DNA of 64,000 nucleotides from an uncultured Butyrivibrio sp. (lineage in GTDB: Bacteria; Bacillota; Clostridia; Lachnospirales; Lachnospiraceae). Numbering within the stretch: the stretch's first letter is position 1; each line of letters begins with the position of its first letter. The DNA is taken from the NCBI GenBank assembly GCA_947167765.1, contig CAMVJI010000001.1:1-64000 (forward strand), given 5' to 3'. This document shows, one piece after another, positions 28,648 to 39,505 of this stretch. A program made the position numbers and the translations under genes. The notes under the pieces are model-generated. The model did no database searches. It saw only the letters and a list, made by a program, of their open reading frames with translations, and was not told where the DNA came from.

Positions 28648-29232
28648 GTGGATACCATGAATAGCAACTGGTGCAAACCTTTTATCAGAATATCTAAGGT
28701 CAGATTTGGGAAAAATGTGTTGCTTAAGGGTGTGCCCTTTATATACAACGCCAGAGGGGCAAGCCTTGAGATAGGACATGGGGTTACAATAAAGAGCAGT
28801 TTCTTATCAAACCTCGTAGGCCTCTATAGCCGCACCATCATTGTGACCAGGGCTCCAAAGGCCAGGATCGTGATAGGAGATAACGTAGGTATCTCCGGGG
28901 CGACTATCTATGCCCGCAAGGGGATATATATAGGCGACAACACCTGTATTGGCGGAAACTGCAAGATACTGGATAATGATTTTCATCCCCTGGAGGCGGA
29001 GATACGAAACAAGCTCCTAAGGGATCCCAAGGGCGGAGACTCAGATCTGGTGCCTGCAAAGGAGATCCATATCGGAAGGGACTGCTTCATCGGGTGCAAC
29101 ACGCTGATCCTCAAGGGGACAGTCCTGGGAGATGGCTGTGTTGTTGGAGCGGGAGCTGTTGTGGCTGGCAGGTTTGAAGCCGGCAGCGTGATCGCAGGTA
29201 ATCCCGCCAGAGTCATAAGGACGAAGCCGTAA
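28648..29232 (+). CDS. hexapeptide-repeat acyltransferase (LbH)
   Basis: 'IGDNVGISGATIYARKGIYIGDNTCIGGNCKILDNDFHP', 'AVVAGRFEAGSVIAGNPARVIR'. Confidence 0.92.
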   Translation: MDTMNSNWCKPFIRISKVRFGKNVLLKGVPFIYNARGASLEIGHGVTIKSSFLSNLVGLYSRTIIVTRAPKARIVIGDNVGISGATIYARKGIYIGDNTCIGGNCKILDNDFHPLEAEIRNKLLRDPKGGDSDLVPAKEIHIGRDCFIGCNTLILKGTVLGDGCVVGAGAVVAGRFEAGSVIAGNPARVIRTKP

Positions 29233-29287
29233 GGATATGGTATTATTGAATAATAGATACGAATTACACGACAAGGCAATAGGATAA

Positions 29288-30706
29288 ATGAATCAGAAGT
29301 ACAAGACACTACAAACATATGCGTTGTGGACGATAGATATGATATGCATCGTGATATCCTATCTCATCGCCACATGGCTGAGATATCATGGCAGAAACGA
29401 TTATGGAGATAAGACTCTGCACTATATGGTATGCGTGGTCTTTCTCCTATTTTGCGTTATATACTCATTTTTAGCAGACTGGAACAGGGATTTTATAAAA
29501 AGGGGCTTCGCTCTTGAGTTTTTCTCGGTGATCAAGTCCATCTCATTTATACTGATTGGGTCTCTTATGGCGATATTCTTTCTCCAGTGGGCGAACATTC
29601 TCTCGAGACTTGTAGTATTCTACTTTGTTGTTTTTGATCTGGTTTTGACTTTTTTACTGAGGGTACTGTTCAAGAAGGCTCTGTGGAACCATATTTCCAA
29701 TGAAAAGAATGTGACGAGAGTTGTAGTTATCTCCGAGAAGGCCCAGATGGAAGATACCATAAAAAGTCTGAGTGTTCTTATGGAGGAGGTTGGCTACAAG
29801 ATTGTAAGGGCCTACTGCGCTGACTGTACCGACAATGAACCCTGGTATGTTGGCGACGTTCACGTTCACTGCGGTATTAACGATATCACATCACGCCTTA
29901 TAACAGATCCCTTTGATGAAGTGTTCATCAATACTCCCAGCATGGCTCAGAGTGAGCTTGAGGATATCATCCTGGGCTTTGAAGAGATGGGAGTCACCAC
30001 ACATTACAATCTTGAGCTTCCGACTATCACCAAGGCAGCGCCTCAGGTGGAGAAGTTCATGGGCTATTCCGTCATCACCTATGCCATGAACCGCACCAGT
30101 TACAAGAGGCTTTTTATCAAAAGAGCTGTGGACATAGCAGGAGCTGTTGTAGGACTTTTACTGACTGGTATCATCGCCGTTTTCCTTGCTCCTGCCATAA
30201 AGCTGGACTCTCCGGGACCTGTCTTTTTCTCCCAGACAAGAGTAGGCAAGAACGGTAGACGTTTCAAGATCTACAAGTTCAGGTCCATGTACACGGATGC
30301 AGAAAAAAGGTTAAAGGATCTTCAGGACCAGAATGAGATGAACGGTCTTATGTTCAAGATGGAGAATGACCCAAGAGTTACCAAGATTGGCCACTTTATC
30401 AGAAAGACCAGTCTCGATGAGTTTCCTCAGTTCCTTAATGTCCTTAAGGGGGACATGAGCCTTGTGGGAACGAGACCACCTACAGAATCTGAGTTTGAGC
30501 AGTACAACGAGCACTACAGGAGGCGTCTGTCCATGACTCCGGGGCTTACGGGCCTTTGGCAGATCAGCGGAAGAAGCGACATAGAGGATTTCGACGAGGT
30601 CGTCAAGCTTGACCTTGAGTATATAGATAACTGGAGCCTTACAGAGGACTTCAAGATACTGCTTAAGACTGTAGGAGTAGTAATTTTCGGAAGGGGAGCA
30701 AAGTGA
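29288..30706 (+). CDS. undecaprenyl-phosphate sugar phosphotransferase (WbaP-like)
   Basis: 'KRAVDIAGAVVGLLLTGIIAVFLAPAIKLDSPGPVFFSQTRVGKNGRRFKIYKFRSM...VTKIGHFIRKTSLDEFPQFLNVLKGDMSLVGTRPP...GLWQISGRSD'. Confidence 0.95.
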   Translation: MNQKYKTLQTYALWTIDMICIVISYLIATWLRYHGRNDYGDKTLHYMVCVVFLLFCVIYSFLADWNRDFIKRGFALEFFSVIKSISFILIGSLMAIFFLQWANILSRLVVFYFVVFDLVLTFLLRVLFKKALWNHISNEKNVTRVVVISEKAQMEDTIKSLSVLMEEVGYKIVRAYCADCTDNEPWYVGDVHVHCGINDITSRLITDPFDEVFINTPSMAQSELEDIILGFEEMGVTTHYNLELPTITKAAPQVEKFMGYSVITYAMNRTSYKRLFIKRAVDIAGAVVGLLLTGIIAVFLAPAIKLDSPGPVFFSQTRVGKNGRRFKIYKFRSMYTDAEKRLKDLQDQNEMNGLMFKMENDPRVTKIGHFIRKTSLDEFPQFLNVLKGDMSLVGTRPPTESEFEQYNEHYRRRLSMTPGLTGLWQISGRSDIEDFDEVVKLDLEYIDNWSLTEDFKILLKTVGVVIFGRGAK

Positions 30707-30709
30707 TAT

Positions 30710-31762
30710 ATGCTTGATAAAAATATAGATCTTAGTGATAAGAGGATACTGGTAACCGGTGCTGCGGGATTCATCGGAGCTAACCTTGTAATCGAACTTA
30801 TGGAGAGATTTCCTGGCTGCAGGATCCTTGGCATAGATAATGTCAACAACTACTATGATGTTGGCATCAAGGAATACAGGCTGGATCGAATCGCAGAGGC
30901 GGCCAATGAGGATGACCAGTTTGAACTGGTAAGGGGCAGCATTGCTGACAGGGACATTATTGACAGGGTATTTGAGGAGTTTAAGCCGGAGGTGGTTGTG
31001 AATCTGGCTGCCCAGGCAGGAGTAAGGTATTCAATTGAAAATCCTGATGCCTACATGGAAGCCAATATGATAGGATTCTATAACATCCTGGAGGCCTGCA
31101 GACACAACCCTGTAGAGCATCTGGTTTATGCATCTAGTTCCAGTGTTTATGGCAGCAACAAGAAGATCCCTTATAGTGTAGAGGACAAGGTAGATAATCC
31201 TGTATCTTTGTACGCTGCTACCAAGAAGTCTAATGAGCTGCTGGCCCATGCATATTCAAAGCTCTATGGAATACCTTCCACAGGACTTAGGTTCTTTACA
31301 GTTTATGGTCCTGCTGGAAGACCGGATATGGCTTACTTTGGCTTTACAAACAAGCTCATTAAGGGCGAGACTATCAAGATATTTAACTATGGCAATTGCA
31401 AGAGGGACTTCACTTTCGTTGATGATATCGTAGAAGGTGTTGTCAATGTTATGCAGGTTGCTCCTTCTGAGAATGAAAACGGAGCAAGATACAAGGTCTA
31501 CAACATCGGTAACAATGATCCTGTTAATCTCCTGGACTTTGTGGATATACTTCAGCAGGAGCTTATATCAGCTGGTGTATTACCAGAGGACTATGATTTT
31601 GATGGCCACAAGGAACTTGTGCCTATGCAGCCAGGAGATGTGGAGATAACCTACGCTGATGTATCAGCCCTTGAAGAGGACTTTGGCTTTAAGCCATCTA
31701 CATCCCTGCGAGATGGTCTTAGGGCATTTGCTAAATGGTACAAGGAATACTACAGAATTTGA
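30710..31762 (+). CDS. NAD-dependent epimerase, UDP-glucuronate 4-epimerase-like
   Basis: 'ILVTGAAGFIGANLVIELM', 'NLAAQAGVRYSIENP', 'YAATKKSNELLAHAYSKLYGIPSTGLRFFTVYGPAGRPDMAYFGF'. Confidence 0.93.
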   Translation: MLDKNIDLSDKRILVTGAAGFIGANLVIELMERFPGCRILGIDNVNNYYDVGIKEYRLDRIAEAANEDDQFELVRGSIADRDIIDRVFEEFKPEVVVNLAAQAGVRYSIENPDAYMEANMIGFYNILEACRHNPVEHLVYASSSSVYGSNKKIPYSVEDKVDNPVSLYAATKKSNELLAHAYSKLYGIPSTGLRFFTVYGPAGRPDMAYFGFTNKLIKGETIKIFNYGNCKRDFTFVDDIVEGVVNVMQVAPSENENGARYKVYNIGNNDPVNLLDFVDILQQELISAGVLPEDYDFDGHKELVPMQPGDVEITYADVSALEEDFGFKPSTSLRDGLRAFAKWYKEYYRI

Positions 31763-31771
31763 GGCTAATAT

Positions 31772-33298
31772 ATGTTTAGTTACAACACCCCAAAGTGGAC
31801 ATACAGGATAAGTAAGAGACATCTGAGCATCTTTTTCACAGCTGCCTTTGTTTTGATGCTTATCCCTATGCTGGTTATAGGGTTCTACGATTTCCCTTCG
31901 GCGGATGATTTTTCCATGGCGCTAGAAACTCATCAAAAGTTTGTAGAAACTGGAAGTGTGTTTCAGGCTTGTTTAGCATCCCTCAAGAAGGCGTGGCTTG
32001 TTTATTCCCAGTATGAGGGATACTTTTTCTCAATCATTATCACCAACATTTGCCCTAGTGCTTTCAGCGAGAGCATATATTTCCTGACTCCATTCATTAT
32101 TCTGGGAATGCTTATCTTTGGCGTTTTATATTTCTTTGATGCTCTTTTTGTAAGAGTGTGGAAGCTTGATAAGGATCTTACCAATGTGGCAGCAATGGTA
32201 ACGCTGATACTTATGATCCAGTCTCTGCCTAAGGGAGGGCTCAGGGTAGAGGCCTTTTACTGGTACAGCGGTGCTATCAACTATACCTTTACCTTTGGAA
32301 TGGCCTTTTTCTGGCTGGGCCTTCTTATGCGCTGTGTATACGATGAGGATGAGAAAGCTAAAAAAAGAAAGCTGTTCTGGGCTACCTTCTGGGGATTCTG
32401 GATGGGAGGAGCTAACTATTTAACAGCCCTGGAACTGGCCATTATATCGGTTTTAGTCCTGTTTATCATGGTGATGACTAAAAAGGGGATATTTAAGACT
32501 GAGAAGCCCTGGAAGAATATCTGGATTCCGGCGGTAGTAAACCTTATTGGATTTGCATGTTCCTGTTTTACTCCTGGAAATCTTGTTCGCAGTGAAGAAA
32601 CGCAGCACGTAGGCGCAGTTAAGTCTATTCTTTTATCCATTTATTCAACTTTTGATATGATGACTAATGATATGGCCAGGTGGGAACTGTGGGTGGCACT
32701 GGTTCTGCTACTTCCAATATTCTGGGCCATGGCTGCAGGAATAAAGCATAGATTTGAACATCCATTTATGTTTGTGCTTTTTTCATTTCTGCTGGTTTCA
32801 TCCAATATGGTGCCTCCCTTCTATGCAGTAGGCAACATCGGAGCAGGACGCCTTAAGGCTCTTGGCTGGATGGAGTTTGTGGTAATGCTGGTGCTGACAC
32901 TGTTCTATCTGACAGTATGGGCAAGGCAGCATATAGAGAGTAAAGTGGCTGCGCAGGAAGACAGATTGTCAGTTACATCTTCACTTATAGTTGCTACTTG
33001 TCTTGGATTTTTGATATTTGGAGCTGGTATTTCAATAATTCCTGACCATGATTATTTTAGTGGAACATCAGCTCTGTACGCTCTTACAGATGGAAGTGCA
33101 GTAACTTACAGGCTGGAGAACATGGAGAGGCTTGAAATTCTTCGGGATGATAATATCAGGGATGCAGAGCTTCCTGAACACTCAGTTCACCCAGATCTCC
33201 TATTTTACTGGGATGTAACCTATGACAAGTCAGAATGGGTGAATACTGCAACAGCAACATATTATGACAAAGATACAGTAGTTTTGATTAAAGATTGA
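31772..33298 (+). CDS. multi-TM membrane protein (DUF6056-like, GT-C-like)
   Basis: 'FPSADDFSMALETHQKF...VYSQYEGYFFS' after TM1; many TM segments. Confidence 0.6.
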   Translation: MFSYNTPKWTYRISKRHLSIFFTAAFVLMLIPMLVIGFYDFPSADDFSMALETHQKFVETGSVFQACLASLKKAWLVYSQYEGYFFSIIITNICPSAFSESIYFLTPFIILGMLIFGVLYFFDALFVRVWKLDKDLTNVAAMVTLILMIQSLPKGGLRVEAFYWYSGAINYTFTFGMAFFWLGLLMRCVYDEDEKAKKRKLFWATFWGFWMGGANYLTALELAIISVLVLFIMVMTKKGIFKTEKPWKNIWIPAVVNLIGFACSCFTPGNLVRSEETQHVGAVKSILLSIYSTFDMMTNDMARWELWVALVLLLPIFWAMAAGIKHRFEHPFMFVLFSFLLVSSNMVPPFYAVGNIGAGRLKALGWMEFVVMLVLTLFYLTVWARQHIESKVAAQEDRLSVTSSLIVATCLGFLIFGAGISIIPDHDYFSGTSALYALTDGSAVTYRLENMERLEILRDDNIRDAELPEHSVHPDLLFYWDVTYDKSEWVNTATATYYDKDTVVLIKD

Positions 33299-33308
33299 GA
33301 GATTAGAA

Positions 33309-35003
33309 GTGCGAAAACTAAGTAACAAATCATTTATTTATATATTGATCCTGTTTGGTACCATATTGTTCTTTATACCTTTTTATACAAAGGGCTTTGT
33401 GGATACTGGGGAGACTAGCTTTCATTTTGCCAGAGTCATGACCTTGTCTGATTGTATCAAGTCAGGGGTATTTCCCGCCAAGGTAAGACCAACTCACATG
33501 AAGGACTTTGGATATGGGATTGGATTTTTTTACCCGGATCTTCTCATATATCCGCCAGCTATAGCCATTGCTCTTGGAGCCGGATATGACATTACAGTCA
33601 AGGTATATCTGTTTATCCTGATGCTAATAGGCGGCGCTTTAACCTATCACAGCTTTAAGAGAATCAGTGGTAATAGCCTGATCGCTCTTGTTGGGGAGCT
33701 GCTTTATATGGGAGCCCCACTAAATGATCACAATCTTTTTATCGGTGGAGGAATGCCACATTTCCTGTCCTACATGTTTTTACCCTTTACATTTGTGGCG
33801 CTGTTTGAGGCCTTTAAGGATGAGAAAAAGGGTTACTTGAGATTTGGGATTGGAGTCCTGCTTATTCTTTTGACCCATAACATGATCTTCCTTACAATGT
33901 TTCTTGTTATGTTCCTGCTTCTGTTGATGCATGGGAAGGAAATAAATAAGAACCTTAAGATCTTTTGGAAACTCTTTGGCGTAAGCATGATAGCGCTGCT
34001 AGTGTCAACTACTTACTGGCTTCCTGCCATGGAGCAGATCTATCATATAAAGTTTAAATGCTTTTATTCAAATGCTTATGATATTTCAAAATATATCTTA
34101 AGCTTTAAAGAGCTGGTTACTGAAAATCTTGGCATTCATTTCTTTGCTTTGTTTGTGATAGCAGGGCTTGTATATCTGGTGCTACTGTTTAAGAGAAAGA
34201 AGATGCCCCTGGATGTCACAAGTCTGTTTTTTACCATACTCATAACCATGTGGCTTATGTGTTCAAAGGCCTTTTGGGCCAGTGGCATAGGAAAGAGGCT
34301 CAACTTCTTTGAGTATACAAGCAGATTTGAGTTTGTGCTCGTTACTATGATCGCGCTTTTTATTGTGTTGTGTTTAAGGGAAGTGGCTGCTGAAGGTTGG
34401 TTTAAGATATTTTCTATGAAGCCTTTTGGCAATGTAATAGTTTATGCTATCTGCCTTGTGATCATCGTTTCAATGCGCTTTGCTGCAAGGACAAACCTTT
34501 TTGTTCCGAATACTGAGCAGCATATAGAGTACACAAGAGATAATCTGTACGATTTCTGGCTGGTGTCCCTTGGAGAATGGCTTCCTGCTGAGTGCGAGGC
34601 CTCTGAGTGCAAGGAGCCAAACCTTGCAAGGACTGAGGGCGGTTCTACGGCAGAAGGCACCAAGAGTGATGATGCCAAGACCTTTGATGTATGGCTACCT
34701 TTTGACCACGAGTATTATGATATGCCATATGTGTACTACTATGGTTACAAGGCTTATCTTCTTGATGACAGTGGCAATCCTGTAAGAGAACTCCCTACCA
34801 GCGAAGCCTTTGATGATAACGGATATGTAAGGGTGACTATTCCTGAAGATCTTGAGGGAGTGGGACACGTCCTTGTAACATACAGAAAGACCTTTATTCA
34901 GAAACTGTCTTATGTTATAAGCGCAGTGGCGGTAGCAGCATTACTGGTACTGGCAGTATTTAAGAAAGTTGGAAATGATTCAAAGACTAAACAGAGGATT
35001 TAA
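33309..35003 (+). CDS. multi-TM GT-C-like/YfhO-like membrane protein
   Basis: 'DTGETSFHFARVMTLSDCIKSGVFPAKVRPTHMKDFGYGIGFFYPDLLIY'. Confidence 0.6.
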   Translation: MRKLSNKSFIYILILFGTILFFIPFYTKGFVDTGETSFHFARVMTLSDCIKSGVFPAKVRPTHMKDFGYGIGFFYPDLLIYPPAIAIALGAGYDITVKVYLFILMLIGGALTYHSFKRISGNSLIALVGELLYMGAPLNDHNLFIGGGMPHFLSYMFLPFTFVALFEAFKDEKKGYLRFGIGVLLILLTHNMIFLTMFLVMFLLLLMHGKEINKNLKIFWKLFGVSMIALLVSTTYWLPAMEQIYHIKFKCFYSNAYDISKYILSFKELVTENLGIHFFALFVIAGLVYLVLLFKRKKMPLDVTSLFFTILITMWLMCSKAFWASGIGKRLNFFEYTSRFEFVLVTMIALFIVLCLREVAAEGWFKIFSMKPFGNVIVYAICLVIIVSMRFAARTNLFVPNTEQHIEYTRDNLYDFWLVSLGEWLPAECEASECKEPNLARTEGGSTAEGTKSDDAKTFDVWLPFDHEYYDMPYVYYYGYKAYLLDDSGNPVRELPTSEAFDDNGYVRVTIPEDLEGVGHVLVTYRKTFIQKLSYVISAVAVAALLVLAVFKKVGNDSKTKQRI

Positions 35004-36543
35004 CTTAATAATAGCGTTCTGCCTTTTTCTGGCAGCTGCGGTAGTACTACTTGTCAGTACCTGTACAACTATCTACTACAACATGCACGACGAGAATGAC
35101 TGGCCACACTATGGAAGTGAGAACATTCCTTTGCTACTGATCCTCGTGGCAGCGGTTTTTGTGATACTCACTCTTTTGTACAAAAAGAGAGTGTTCGAAA
35201 AAGCAGGTCTTCTTACAGTTATTTCGCTGACCTTTATCTTGGGCTACTGCCTGATGCTGATACTGTCAATCTCCCCTAGGGCTGTTAATGACTCGGATCT
35301 TATTGACGAGGTGATCAATCAGTTCGCTATCAGAGACTATTCATCTCTCACTGAGCCTGGTGGATATCTTTTTACCTGGCCATTTCAGCTTGGATATGTG
35401 AGATTTGGGCAGATAATGCATAGGCTTTTTGGACCAAGCAATTATTTTGCCTGGGACATGGTGCAGCTGCTATCCATCATCGTTACGGTGTTTCTTCTTA
35501 ACAGGATCACCTGGGAACTGTTTGAAGATAAGGTGATCTGCGGGATAATGTCTGTTATCGCCTGTGGAGCGCTGTTCTTTTATAACTATGTGACCTATAT
35601 CTACGGCGATATCCTTAGTATGGCGCCTCAGACTTTGGCGCTGTACATGATGATCTTGTATTTAAAGAGAGAGAAGATAAGATATGGTACCATGTCTGCT
35701 GTCAGCATAGCTGTATCGGTACTTATTAAGACCAATTGCGAGATTGCGCTTATAGCGCTTTTAATGACACTGATCCTTAGTATTATAACTGGTATTGTTA
35801 AAGCGGCTCCAGATAAGAAGACTGAAATAAGCGGCAAGAAACTTTTTTCTGGGCTTATTGTTGGAGCCCTGCTTGTCGTAATGACTTTTGCTTTTAAAGG
35901 GGCAGTAAACTCATACTACGCTGATCTCACTGGCCTTGATGCTATTCCCGCTGGATCTCCATCCTGGTCTCATATTGCCATGGGACTTCAGGATGAAGGC
36001 GGGCTGGAACCTGGATGGTATAATGGCTATAATTACCATGTCTTTTCAGCAAACGGATATGATTCTGATGCTACAGCCAAGGCTGCTAAGGAGAATATCA
36101 TGGAGACTTTTTCAGATTTTGTGAAGAGGCCACTCCATGCAGGTAAGTTTTTCATGCGTAAGTTCACCACACAGTGGGCGGATTCTGTATGCATATCAAC
36201 CCATAACCTTGACCTTGTAAGCAGGCATGTTGACAAGGAATCACCATTGCGTGATTATCTGGTGTTTGGCTCTGATAAAGGCTGTCCACTTCTAATATGG
36301 ATCATGAACGTATTTATGCCTGTGTGCTACATAGGCGTAGCTGTTTATCTTTTTGGCATCCTGAAGGGGCGCAGTGTATCTCATCAGGAAATGCTGATCC
36401 TTATTCTGATATTTGGCGGAATTGTATTTCATGAGTTTTGGGAGGGCTCTTCCCGCTATGCCATGAGGTACTACATATACTGGCTTCCATATGCAGCATA
36501 TGGGATAAATAATCTTTTGAAAAATAGAGGTATAGATAAATAA
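34969..36543 (+). CDS. GT39-like dolichyl-phosphate-mannosyltransferase-family membrane protein
   Basis: multi-TM; 'YLFTWPFQLGYVRFGQIMHRLFGPSNYFAWDMVQLL'; overlaps upstream gene. Confidence 0.6.
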   Translation: MEMIQRLNRGFNLIIAFCLFLAAAVVLLVSTCTTIYYNMHDENDWPHYGSENIPLLLILVAAVFVILTLLYKKRVFEKAGLLTVISLTFILGYCLMLILSISPRAVNDSDLIDEVINQFAIRDYSSLTEPGGYLFTWPFQLGYVRFGQIMHRLFGPSNYFAWDMVQLLSIIVTVFLLNRITWELFEDKVICGIMSVIACGALFFYNYVTYIYGDILSMAPQTLALYMMILYLKREKIRYGTMSAVSIAVSVLIKTNCEIALIALLMTLILSIITGIVKAAPDKKTEISGKKLFSGLIVGALLVVMTFAFKGAVNSYYADLTGLDAIPAGSPSWSHIAMGLQDEGGLEPGWYNGYNYHVFSANGYDSDATAKAAKENIMETFSDFVKRPLHAGKFFMRKFTTQWADSVCISTHNLDLVSRHVDKESPLRDYLVFGSDKGCPLLIWIMNVFMPVCYIGVAVYLFGILKGRSVSHQEMLILILIFGGIVFHEFWEGSSRYAMRYYIYWLPYAAYGINNLLKNRGIDK

Positions 36544-36544
36544 A

Positions 36545-38023
36545 ATGCTCTTTAATAGTTTGGACTTTTTGATATTTTTTCCAGCAGTATGTTTGCTGTT
36601 TTGGTTAGTGCCTGCGAAATTTAGGCAAGTATTTTTGTTGATATGCAGTTATTTCTTTTACATGTGTTGGAACCCCTGGTGTATATTCCTTATACTGTTC
36701 TCGACCATTGTGACCTATTGTTGTGGGTTATTCATGGATAGATCAGGAAGCGATAAGAATAGAAAGCTTATCATGGCCCTTGGGATTACGGCCAATCTTC
36801 TGATCCTGTTTTTCTTTAAGTATCTTGGATTTGCTCTGGATACACTTGGAGTTATTATCAGGCATGAATTTGGGCCTCTCGATATTATTTTGCCGGTAGG
36901 AATATCATTCTACACATTTCAGGCTCTTGGCTACGTAATAGATTGTTACAGAGGCGACATCGAACCAGAAAAGAACTTTATACAATACGCACTTTTTGTA
37001 TCTTTCTTTCCACAGCTGGTTGCAGGTCCCATTGAGAGAAGCGGCAATTTATTACACCAGATAAGAAGGCTATCAGTTGTCACAAGAAGAGATCTGATCG
37101 ATGTTGAGCACATTCAGCAGGGATTTATTCTTATGGCCTGGGGAATGTTTTTAAAGCTTATAATTGCTGATAGGATCGCTATTGTTGTAGATAATGTGTA
37201 CCTTAATATCTATGAATATGGGACTGTAGGGCTTTTGATGGCTCTCGTTGGATTTGGCATACAGATTTATTGTGATTTTGGCAGCTATTCTATCATAGCC
37301 ATTGGTGCAGCCAGAATACTTGGAATAGATTTGATGGAAAACTTCAATGCGCCATATTTTTCAACATCGATCACTGATTTTTGGAGAAGATGGCACATTT
37401 CATTATCCAGCTGGTTTAGAGACTATCTTTATATTCCTCTAGGTGGTAGTCGCAAGGGATTTAAAAGAAAACTGTTGAATCTTGTCATTATATTCTTGTG
37501 TAGTGGTCTGTGGCATGGAGCCAATTGGACATTTGTTTTTTGGGGCTTGCTTCACGGATTGATGTTAGTGACAGAAAACCTGATAAGACCTGTGATACAC
37601 AAGATAGATGATTATTTTGGAATTAATAAGAAGACAATTGGATTTATGCTTTGTAGAGCTTTTGTGGTATCTGCGCTTGTGGATGTTGCATGGGTGTTTT
37701 TTAGAGCGGAATCATTTAGGCAGGCGTTTGCTTTCTTTAAGCGTTTGATAATAAAGCAGGATTTTTGGACGTTATTTGACGGAACGATCTATACTTATGG
37801 ACTTGATGTGACAGAGATGCATATTCTGATTGCAGGATTGATCCTTCTTGTGGTTGTAGACCTGATAAGGGTGAGAAAAGGGCTGGCAATAGACAAGTGG
37901 ATCATGAGTCAGTATGCAGTGTTTAGGGTGCTGTTTGTTCTGGCTATTGTAATGTTTACGGTAATGTTCGGGGTTTATGGACCTGGGTTTGACTCCAAGG
38001 ACTTTATATATTTCCAGTTTTGA
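36545..38023 (+). CDS. MBOAT-family O-acyltransferase (1)
   Basis: 'LPVGISFYTFQALGYVIDCYRGDIEPEKNFIQYALFVSFFPQLVAGPIERSGNLL', 'DFWRRWHISLSSWFRDYLYIPLGGSRKG', 'LWHGANWTFVFWGLLHG'. Confidence 0.95.
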   Translation: MLFNSLDFLIFFPAVCLLFWLVPAKFRQVFLLICSYFFYMCWNPWCIFLILFSTIVTYCCGLFMDRSGSDKNRKLIMALGITANLLILFFFKYLGFALDTLGVIIRHEFGPLDIILPVGISFYTFQALGYVIDCYRGDIEPEKNFIQYALFVSFFPQLVAGPIERSGNLLHQIRRLSVVTRRDLIDVEHIQQGFILMAWGMFLKLIIADRIAIVVDNVYLNIYEYGTVGLLMALVGFGIQIYCDFGSYSIIAIGAARILGIDLMENFNAPYFSTSITDFWRRWHISLSSWFRDYLYIPLGGSRKGFKRKLLNLVIIFLCSGLWHGANWTFVFWGLLHGLMLVTENLIRPVIHKIDDYFGINKKTIGFMLCRAFVVSALVDVAWVFFRAESFRQAFAFFKRLIIKQDFWTLFDGTIYTYGLDVTEMHILIAGLILLVVVDLIRVRKGLAIDKWIMSQYAVFRVLFVLAIVMFTVMFGVYGPGFDSKDFIYFQF

Positions 38024-38056
38024 TATGGGTAATACAAGAAAAGGTGTAAAGACAAA

Positions 38057-39496
38057 ATGAAGAAATCTTCAGTCATGATAGAAATATTACTCTTCCTGTT
38101 GCTTCTTATGCTGTGTTATGGAAGATACTATGAAGTAGTAAGATACAAAGACATTGATAATGGTGGAGGAATTGAAAACTATAGTGCTGTTAAAAGCGAC
38201 GTTGATGTAGCTGTGTATGGAAGCTCACATGCTGGCTGCACCGTGGATAACAGCATTTTGTGGAATGAATATGGAATTACCAGCTATACTATCGGATCAT
38301 CAAATCAAAAAACGGATGGCATCTATATGTACATGCTGGATTCCTTTAGTAGTAAGAAACCTCAGATAGCATTAGTTGAAACTTATACTCTAAGTGAGGT
38401 TACTGATAGCCAGATTGATATTGACAGAAGTGTTCTGACTACGCGCTTTTCAATCCCGTCAGCTAAGTATATCATTGACAGATGCTTATCCATGGGTGAG
38501 TCAAGAGAGCGCATCGAAGAACTGATCTTTCGAATGCCTATTGTTCATTCGCGTTATAAGGAACTGAGCCGAAGGGACTTTAAAAATGAAATGGCATATA
38601 ACAGAGGGTATAGGGGAAGTGATGAATGTTCAGTTCAGGCACCGCCAGCGCTTACTGATGAGGTAGCTGAGGTACCTGAGGTGGCAGCAAAGTATATTGA
38701 TAAGATCATTGAACTTTGTGATAAGAACGACGTTCAATTAGTATTCTTTACAGCACCTTTTTCAGCTACAGAACAAGATGTTCAGAAACAGAATGGGATC
38801 CATAAATATTTGGAATCAAAGGGGCAGATATGCCTTGATTTCTTGACTGACTATGAAAAATATGACATTGATTTTGAGCAGGATATGAGAGAGTTTTCCC
38901 ACCTTAACAATATTGGAGCAGGGAAGATCACTAGAGGAATTGGTGAGTATTTGACTGCCAACTATCCCATCTCCGACAAAACGAGCCTGGGGCAGGATTT
39001 TAGTGATTGGGATCTGCATTCCAGATATTTGGATGATAGAAATGACACGTATGCGTTAGTTAAATGCATCGAAATAGATGAATATCTTGATACTCTTTCA
39101 GATATGATGGATAAATATGTTGTGATCATCTCTTTTGACGGAAACTATAGATCTTTTGAGGAATACGCCGAAAAGCCTAGATTTGATCTGGTAGGCATTT
39201 CAGAGGAACAGTATCAAAATGGCGGAGTTTTTATTATTAGAAACGGTGATATGATCTATAGCTCAGCTGGTGCTAACAATTATGCGTATTATAGCAAATT
39301 AAGCGGATCTTCTGAAGTGGTTCTCAGTAAAAAGCTGGAAGATAATACACCGAAAATAGTGATCAATCAATGGAATTATTTTGAAAACAACGATGGGTAT
39401 ACAGTGTTCGTATATGACGATGTATGTGATCAGATAGTAGATGAGATGCATATTGATGCCTACAAAGGTGAAGATATGGTGCATGTAGAACATTAA
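38057..39496 (+). CDS. SGNH/DltD-like partner of MBOAT (1)
   Basis: signal-anchor; 'VDVAVYGSSHAGCTVDNSILWNEYGITSYTIGSSNQ', 'FSHLNNIGAGKITRGIGEYL'. Confidence 0.75.
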   Translation: MKKSSVMIEILLFLLLLMLCYGRYYEVVRYKDIDNGGGIENYSAVKSDVDVAVYGSSHAGCTVDNSILWNEYGITSYTIGSSNQKTDGIYMYMLDSFSSKKPQIALVETYTLSEVTDSQIDIDRSVLTTRFSIPSAKYIIDRCLSMGESRERIEELIFRMPIVHSRYKELSRRDFKNEMAYNRGYRGSDECSVQAPPALTDEVAEVPEVAAKYIDKIIELCDKNDVQLVFFTAPFSATEQDVQKQNGIHKYLESKGQICLDFLTDYEKYDIDFEQDMREFSHLNNIGAGKITRGIGEYLTANYPISDKTSLGQDFSDWDLHSRYLDDRNDTYALVKCIEIDEYLDTLSDMMDKYVVIISFDGNYRSFEEYAEKPRFDLVGISEEQYQNGGVFIIRNGDMIYSSAGANNYAYYSKLSGSSEVVLSKKLEDNTPKIVINQWNYFENNDGYTVFVYDDVCDQIVDEMHIDAYKGEDMVHVEH

Positions 39497-39505
39497 AAAA
39501 GGAAT